A stretch of DNA of 9,756 bases from NCBI GenBank assembly GCA_902806215.1, contig CADCVT010000375.1, positions 1-9,756 on the forward strand. Reading direction: 5' to 3'. This stretch comes from an uncultured Solirubrobacteraceae bacterium (lineage in GTDB: Bacteria > Actinomycetota > Thermoleophilia > Solirubrobacterales > Solirubrobacteraceae). Positions 9,401-9,756 of this stretch are shown here, piece after piece (the stretch's first letter is position 1; the number at the start of each line of letters is the position of its first letter). The notes beneath the pieces were generated by a model. That model made no database searches. It saw only the letters and a list, made by a program, of their open reading frames with translations, and was not told the DNA's origin. The position numbers and the translations under genes were made by a program.

Positions 9401-9756
9401 GAGCGATAAGCGAGGCGGGCGACTCCGACGCGACCGCTGAGAACGGCGGGCTCGTCATGATCGGCAACAGCGGCGGCACGGCCGTGTCGCTGACCGCCTC
9501 GTCGAAGGCGTTCAACACCGGCGATGACAGCGCGGTCGTCATGAGCACGAGCGACAACAGCACGCTCACTCTCTCGGGCGGCGGGCTCGACATCGACACG
9601 ACGAGCGGCAAGGCCCTGGAGGCGTTGTCGAGCGGCACGCTGAGCGTCACCGGCACCGGAAACACGATCGAGTCGACCGGCCTGTCTGCCGCCAACCGTG
9701 CGCTGAACATCTCGAACAACGACATCGCCGCGGCCGGCGCCACGTTCCAGCGCATC
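358..9756 (+). CDS. Giant secreted repeat protein: signal peptide, degenerate caspase-like head, cadherin/Ig-like stalk, beta-helix (3' partial)
   Basis: One uninterrupted frame of 3,133 codons that reaches the window edge without a stop. I translated it completely; it carries consistent G/C third positions. Domains by residue: signal peptide 1-17; N-terminal region about 18-405, with a caspase-like part at about 201-400; Met-rich then Pro-rich linker 408-461; cadherin-like/Ig-like repeats 462-2601; parallel beta-helix from 2602 to the edge. GTG 358 is chosen because it is the only ATG, GTG or TTG in this frame between the TAG at 238-240 and the signal peptide core; no good ribosome binding site precedes it. 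Only two cysteines are present, both in the N-terminal region (residues 201 and 265), as is common for secreted repeat proteins. Export by Sec is likely. A role in adhesion, matrix formation or surface coating is inferred from architecture. No sortase signal or other anchor is seen, but the C-terminus is missing. No gene symbol is justified. Confidence 0.9.
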   Translation, partial: MLALAVLLLASAPAAQALDREDATRKALAALAVKSHDDALIVFGLRETIPAGSVISQSAPDGPAISGFARSDTRAERARLRRITSAGVRVHRADVLLRSGRERTWLFFEDRGPSQAFEHPGRVVLVGARTGRVRVAETRWVPLIDGDVPPFFRDAEGYEAKRFRVLSRRWSAPRVRARTSQAAPVETRQQVADALAAERSCALRISDTLGNFYDFGHVDKTRARLGRFFEGLEKLNAGFLSRRYTTDEGQTPIEAAQALIDDHGCRDLFLHVAGGAAKGGAVGTVIGLRPAEGGLIEWQALRTEDLERLVQANKGVTFKFVFDAPHAARSTPKLIDEPNTVLLLAAGGPDGVSFTFLPEVLGPDGVPGNSQNPDRLLEFTNALINGLEGFVRSPAEVARHRAEANGISMMAWMMARAMGLSPAGVFAAPLGLLKAPVSPLTPPPPPPVPQVPPRPPADPPTAVNHAPVPTTAAQPTTEDTARAIALTATDADGDPLTFTITDLPDHGTLAGTPPNLVYTPAKDFNGTDAFTYTVADNRGASAQQTVQIPVGSSDDPAVVTTTSGALAQFVEDGTAQTVDGALTIADADSEQLTEATATIAVGRQSDDVLAATVPAAITKDYDAATGVLTLSGPASVEDYQQMLRSVTFDTTSQAPGASRTVEFRAEDGDDSGAPAERGVLVEAVNDAPALTLPSAPSTPEDTSSALSPGVSDVDAVGDDVEVDLDVDHGTLTLSTVAGLTSSSGDGSDAVSLTGTVSEVNAALSGLNYSPATNFNGSDTLTVAIDDLGHGGSGGAKSDSDSVSIGVSAVNDAPVNTVPGAQSTTEDTAKTLSGAGAPSVADVDAGTDDVKVTVSALHGQMTLNGVTGDSVDFTGTVAQVNAKLDGLRYTPDADFSGVDTVTVLTDDLAHNGSGGPRTDTDTIAFTITGENDAPSITMPASITTDEDTPKTLSASVADADAGGDDVKVDLTASHGKLTPSTVAGLTNHSGGGTGALSLTGSLSEVNAALTDLAYAPSPNFSGSDSIAATISDLGHTGSGGAKTDSDATSVSIGAVNDAPVNQLPSAPTLDEDASKTFGGAGKISVTDVDAGGADALDVRLDVDHGTLVVASGGGATATGSGTDSVRLTGTFTQVNAALDGMKYTPAADYAGGDTLTVVSDDAGATGSGGAKSDTDTLTLTVAAVNDAPSITAPASITTDEDTAKTLSPSVRDVDAGASDVKVDLSASNGTLTLSPSSGLTSVTGSGSGTVSLTGTVSEVNTALTDLTYAPRANFNGADTIGVNVSDLGHSGSGGAKSDNESIGVTVAAVNDGPANTVPATATTDEDTAKSLTFSVDDVDAGAESVSVTLTATNGTVTLASLTGLTGVSGNGTSSASFNGGLDRVNAALTSFTYTPNTNFNGSATVQIQTADNGNTPGPAKTDTDSTAVTVSAINDAPTNTVPGAQTLDEDGSRTLSSAATTNPSVADVDAGAADDLQVSLSVGSGKLTLDATNLEFSDGDGAADRSMTFKGTKSEINGALDGLTYTPNADFAGGDTLQIVTSDLGHTGAGGAKTDTDSIGLTVSAVNDAPVNTVPASASVTEDSPKSLTFSVADLDAGTQDVKATLTASHGKIKLAASPDATSLTGDDSKAVEIVGSVTEVNTALTGFTYTPDADYAGADESLKLVTSDLGNTGAGGPLADTDSTTVSFVSVNDAPVITAPASATTPEDTQLTFDPVPTVGDVDAGGDALWVTISVSQGTLTLASVGGIAAFETGDGSDDREMVFDASLSGVNNALSGLKYRPDKDFNGDDELEITVDDQGNTGDEFVALSGSSSTEIAVGPVNDIPVVDLNGSGSGTGTNPTFLESASHDNRITLAPGATIADVDDASMESATVTLTNRPDNSSESLTATGTDGITVEPYDRSTGVLQLRGTASKSKYEQVLRTVAYANTTSVPDATDRSVTFVVNDGTADSASATSTVEVVPLNAPPVVDLDTTDPSFDSSATFTEDAGAVNVAPNPDITDADLTDTHMESASVTLTNRPDGANESLSTDAAGTSGITVDAYDSDTGVLLLHGHGTIADYETLISRVKYDNASQTPNTAERSITVTVSDGQASSTSRTAKVDVNSTNDAIKNTAPGAQSGTEDTGITFSDTAGNAISVSDADAGSGAVKVTVSADHGKLSAPLPSSGGTRSGNGSPALVLTGTVSAVNGALDGLSYTPDANYNGGDTITVASDDQGNSGGAATTDSDTIAVTLTAANDAPQNTVPGAQTVNEDTNLLFSSSNGNAITTDDADSGENPIKVTLGVGSGVLTLGGTAGLTFTTGDGAGDPAMVFTGTVGAVKTALASVTYRGDANTFGTDTLTMKTNDQGHSGGAAIEDTDTVAVSVRAVNDEPTFTKGADQTNVPNQDESGHEITRTLTGWATSIDKGAPNESGQTLTFTVTTINDALFSTLPAVNTSTGTLTYTPSKTTSGSATVSVVLSDDGGTANGGDDTFTTQTFTITTVFPPPVARNDPAAGNTVDYAATGGVPIDIPASIGVLANDDVYGATIAGYGASTGTEQSTIATSTPTAGGGFVTVNANGSFRYEPPSTPPAGGNDTFRYRIANPGAASTATVTIAVSNQIVFVDDDAAAGGNGTQLRPYNALSQIPSGRSGSGVLSIASGTYARTDSATGVLLKGGEHLVGQGVTLDAHLPFTLAPRSMNGRPAAGANPTISTNGAHGVQLAGGAGVNNSIKGVTMGNAATAALISGSTFGTLTVGSNVTVNNATGQGVYFGSGGTLSGGFDSVSSSAGTAGIFLDTIATSGTFSFGTGTIANNSSYGVFVTNGTGSYTFGQSISNSATLTARVGGKTAGTVTFSGDLNPSAAGKPVAISSNGASTNVNFSGGSKRLTGVTITNNAGSTSFANGGLDVDAPSSGTGLSSTGGGSLTISGANNTIDAPSGPAVDINGGASDTTTTLDVNLATAASTNSSTNGIQLDDTTGTFSANGGTLQGATGAAVLVNSGNAAITYGGTLVNGQGNAADITSNTGGSVTLSGAISEAGDSDATAENGGLVMIGNSGGTAVSLTASSKAFNTGDDSAVVMSTSDNSTLTLSGGGLDIDTTSGKALEALSSGTLSVTGTGNTIESTGLSAANRALNISNNDIAAAGATFQRI
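409..957 (+). other. N-terminal prodomain-like region of unknown family (residues 18-200)
   Basis: About 180 residues follow the signal peptide. They are rich in Arg and Val and unlike the later repeats. The segment around residues 104-143 reads as T-W-L-F-F-E-D, then F-x-H-P (117-120), then two strands (V-V-L-V, then T-G-R-V-R-V) and a W-V-P-L-I-D-G ending. This pattern resembles segments I associate with the N-terminal part of secreted bacterial protease-like proteins: an aromatic strand, a His-Pro, a strand, T-G, then W-x-P. A propeptide or structural role is possible, but I cannot name the family with certainty. Confidence 0.4.
958..1578 (+). other. Caspase-like (clan CD) domain, apparently catalytically dead (residues 201-407)
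   Basis: The order of elements fits the caspase/legumain-like fold. A helix-rich stretch (about 215-261) leads to the strand D-L-F-L-H-V-A-G-G (267-275), where active members have strand-GHG. A helix with R-T-E-D-L (residues 302-306) and a strand F-K-F-V-F-D-A-P-H-A-A (318-328) follow, where active members have strand-D-A/S-C-H/F-S-G. Next come a strand L-L-L-A-A (342-346) and a closing helix ending at about 395, similar to the family's final F-T-x-A-L helix. In this reading the catalytic His is replaced by Gly275 and the catalytic Cys by Pro325, so proteolysis is not expected. It may act as a binding or structural head. The fold call comes from motif order only. Confidence 0.45.
1579..1743 (+). 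other. Met-rich hydrophobic segment and proline-rich linker (residues 408-462)
   Basis: Residues 408-418 contain five Met and one Trp. They are followed by a hydrophobic Ala/Gly/Leu/Pro stretch up to about residue 435. From about 436 to 461 the chain becomes proline-rich, including a run of six prolines (442-447) and further P-P pairs. The proline-rich part is a clear extended linker between the N-terminal head and the repeat stalk. The Met-rich helix could pack against the head or touch a membrane; nothing shows which. Confidence 0.7.
1741..2013 (+). repeat. First cadherin-like/Big_9-type domain (residues 462-552)
   Basis: This unit of about 90 residues opens with A-V-N-H-A-P. It then has T-E-D-T (475-478), D-A-D-G-D-P-L (490-496), a D-H-G-T-L strand pair, Y-T-P (519-521) and D-F-N-G-T-D (524-529), ending in F-T-Y-T-V-A-D. 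These are the hallmarks of bacterial cadherin-like/Ig-like tandem repeats (the Cadherin_5/Big_9 group). The D-x-D-G-D loop is a likely calcium site by family knowledge. It is shorter than the later repeats because it lacks the Gly-rich loop near the end. Confidence 0.75.
2014..2406 (+). repeat. Type-B repeat 1 (residues 553-683)
   Basis: A 131-residue unit of a different kind from the main array. It has F-V-E-D-G (574-578), D-A-D-S-E-Q-L (587-593), a long strand region, Y-D-x-x-T-G-V-L-T-L-S-G (starting at residue 621), a Y-Q-Q-M-L-R-S-V-T-F helix-strand element (639-648) and R-T-V-E-F-R-A-E-D-G. The T-G-V-L-x-L-x-G plus Y-x-x-x-L-R-x-V-x-Y pattern recurs in the two type-B units at 5821-6675. 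This is a known cadherin-like variety in giant bacterial surface proteins; its exact function is unknown. Confidence 0.65.
2407..5820 (+). repeat. Nine tandem type-A cadherin-like repeats, A1-A9 (residues 684-1821)
   Basis: Each unit starts at a V-N-D-A-P-like motif. Starts are 2407, 2782, 3142, 3517, 3904, 4279, 4651, 5050 and 5428; lengths run from 120 to 133 codons. The shared order is V-N-D-A-P, then x-E-D-x, then D-V-D-A-G, then a strand with D-V-K-V, H-G-x-L-T-L, L-T-G-T-V-S-E-V-N-A-A-L, Y-T-P or Y-x-P, and D-F/N-F-N-G-x-D-T-L. Most copies (A1-A8) then carry a Gly-rich loop of the form L-G-H-x-G-S-G-G-A-K-x-D. A1 has a deviating D-V-D-A-V, A3 D-A-D-A-G and A8 D-L-D-A-G. The conserved acidic loops suggest calcium binding between domains, as in cadherins, making a stiff stalk. 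At the DNA level short stretches such as gtcaacgacgcgccggt recur, but the copies have diverged well beyond recent duplicates. Confidence 0.85.
5821..6675 (+). repeat. Type-B repeat pair, B2-B3 (residues 1822-2106)
   Basis: Two adjacent units of 142 and 143 codons, starting at 5821 (V-N-D-I-P) and 6247 (L-N-A-P-P). Both contain V-V-D-L near the start, D-V-D-D or D-A-D-L, the shared string M-E-S-A-x-V-T-L-T-N-R-P-D, E-S-L, G-I-T-V, Y-D-x-x-T-G-V-L, a K-Y-E-Q-V-L or D-Y-E-T-L-I helix, and a strand ending V-N-D-G or V-S-D-G. The pair resembles each other more than either resembles B1 (2014-2406), which suggests a local duplication. They interrupt the type-A series. Confidence 0.75.
6676..7461 (+). 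repeat. Type-A repeats A10-A11 (residues 2107-2368)
   Basis: Two more units of the main family, starting at 6676 (T-N-D-A-I) and 7066 (A-N-D-A-P), of 130 and 132 codons. They carry the same E-D-T, D-A-D-A/S-G, strand-K-V-T, V-L-T-L or K-L-S, and F/L-T-G-T-V-x-A-V elements. Their late loop differs from A1-A8: D-Q-G-N-S-G-G-A or D-Q-G-H-S-G-G-A instead of L-G-H-x-G-S-G-G-A-K. A9 also begins this loop D-Q-G-N, so A9, A10 and A11 look like one sub-lineage that was split by the B2-B3 pair. Confidence 0.8.
7462..7812 (+). repeat. Ig-like domain of a third type (residues 2369-2485)
   Basis: It begins V-N-D-E-P-T-F-T-K-G-A-D-Q. The next recognisable elements are L-T-G-W-A-T-S-I (2400-2407), G-Q-T-L-T-F-T-V (2415-2422), N-D-A-L-F, G-T-L-T-Y-T-P, A-T-V-S-V-V-L-S-D-D-G-G-T-A-N-G-G and Q-T-F-T-I-T. 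This is a well-known repeat type in giant bacterial proteins, where it often sits between other cadherin-like units. The usual E-D-A motif after V-x is altered to N-Q-D-E-S-G. It is single-copy here and probably acts as an adaptor near the end of the stalk. Confidence 0.7.
7813..8160 (+). repeat. Final Ig-like/Big_9-type domain before the beta-helix (residues 2486-2601)
   Basis: Starts after P-P-P-V-A-R-N-D. It shows G-V-L-A-N-D-D (2516-2522), a G-A-T-I strand (2525-2528), a G-G-G-F-V-T-V-N-A-N-G-S-F-R-Y-E-P-P hairpin (starting at residue 2551), G-G-N-D-T-F-R-Y-R-I (2573-2582), and ends T-A-T-V-T-I-A-V. V-L-A-N-D followed by G-S-F-x-Y-x-P and D-x-F-x-Y is the standard signature of Big_9-type bacterial Ig-like domains. 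It joins the stalk directly to the beta-helix with no obvious flexible linker. Confidence 0.75.
8161..9756 (+). other. Parallel beta-helix (pectate-lyase-like) region, C-terminally cut by the window (residues 2602-3133)
   Basis: Begins I-V-F-V-D-D-D, then a Gly/Asn-rich turn and P-Y-N-A-L, followed by I-A-S-G-T-Y and G-E-H-L-V-G-Q-G-V. This is the usual opening of right-handed beta-helix domains in secreted bacterial proteins: a first strand, a substrate-groove-like G-T-Y, then L-x-G-x-G. After it come many short rungs rich in Gly, Asn, Ser and Thr, for example N-G-I-Q-L-D-D-T-T-G-T-F, A-N-G-G-T-L-Q-G-A-T-G-A-A and G-S-V-T-L-S-G-A-I-S. There are no charged clusters that would mark a lyase active site in the part seen. 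It may bind polysaccharide or form a shaft. Since the frame runs off the edge, more rungs and any anchor are unseen. Confidence 0.75.

Overview
The window is essentially one gene. Plus-strand frame 1 stays open from about position 241 to the last base and contains a single giant coding sequence, called here from a GTG at 358 through 9756. It runs for at least 3,133 codons with no stop, so the C-terminus lies beyond the window. The DNA is very GC-rich, with strong G/C preference at third codon positions. The protein is rich in Gly, Ala, Thr, Asp and Val. GC content, codon use and this repeat style suggest a high-GC soil actinobacterium-type genome, possibly Thermoleophilia/Solirubrobacterales; that placement is inference from general familiarity, not a database match.

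Layout: 1-357 is non-coding or uninterpretable upstream DNA. It holds two short inverted repeats that share a GATAGGG core; the second lies just before the start codon. 358-408 encodes a signal peptide ending in an A-Q-A type cleavage site. 409-1578 encodes an N-terminal globular region of about 390 residues. Its second half looks like a caspase-like (clan CD) fold in which the catalytic His and Cys positions are substituted. 1579-1743 encodes a Met-rich hydrophobic segment and a proline-rich linker. 1741-8160 encodes a long stalk of cadherin-like/bacterial Ig-like beta-sandwich repeats of several types: one short unit, one type-B unit, nine tandem type-A units, two more type-B units, two more type-A units, then two further Ig-like domains of different families. 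8161-9756 begins a parallel beta-helix (pectate-lyase-like) region that continues out of the window.

The most reasonable reading is a secreted, giant, multidomain surface or extracellular protein with a signal peptide, a degenerate protease-like head, a long probably calcium-rigidified stalk and a beta-helix. An adhesin or matrix role is plausible but is not proven by anything visible here. No partner genes, RNA genes, CRISPR arrays or mobile elements were found. The large open frames on the minus strand are GC-driven shadows of this gene.
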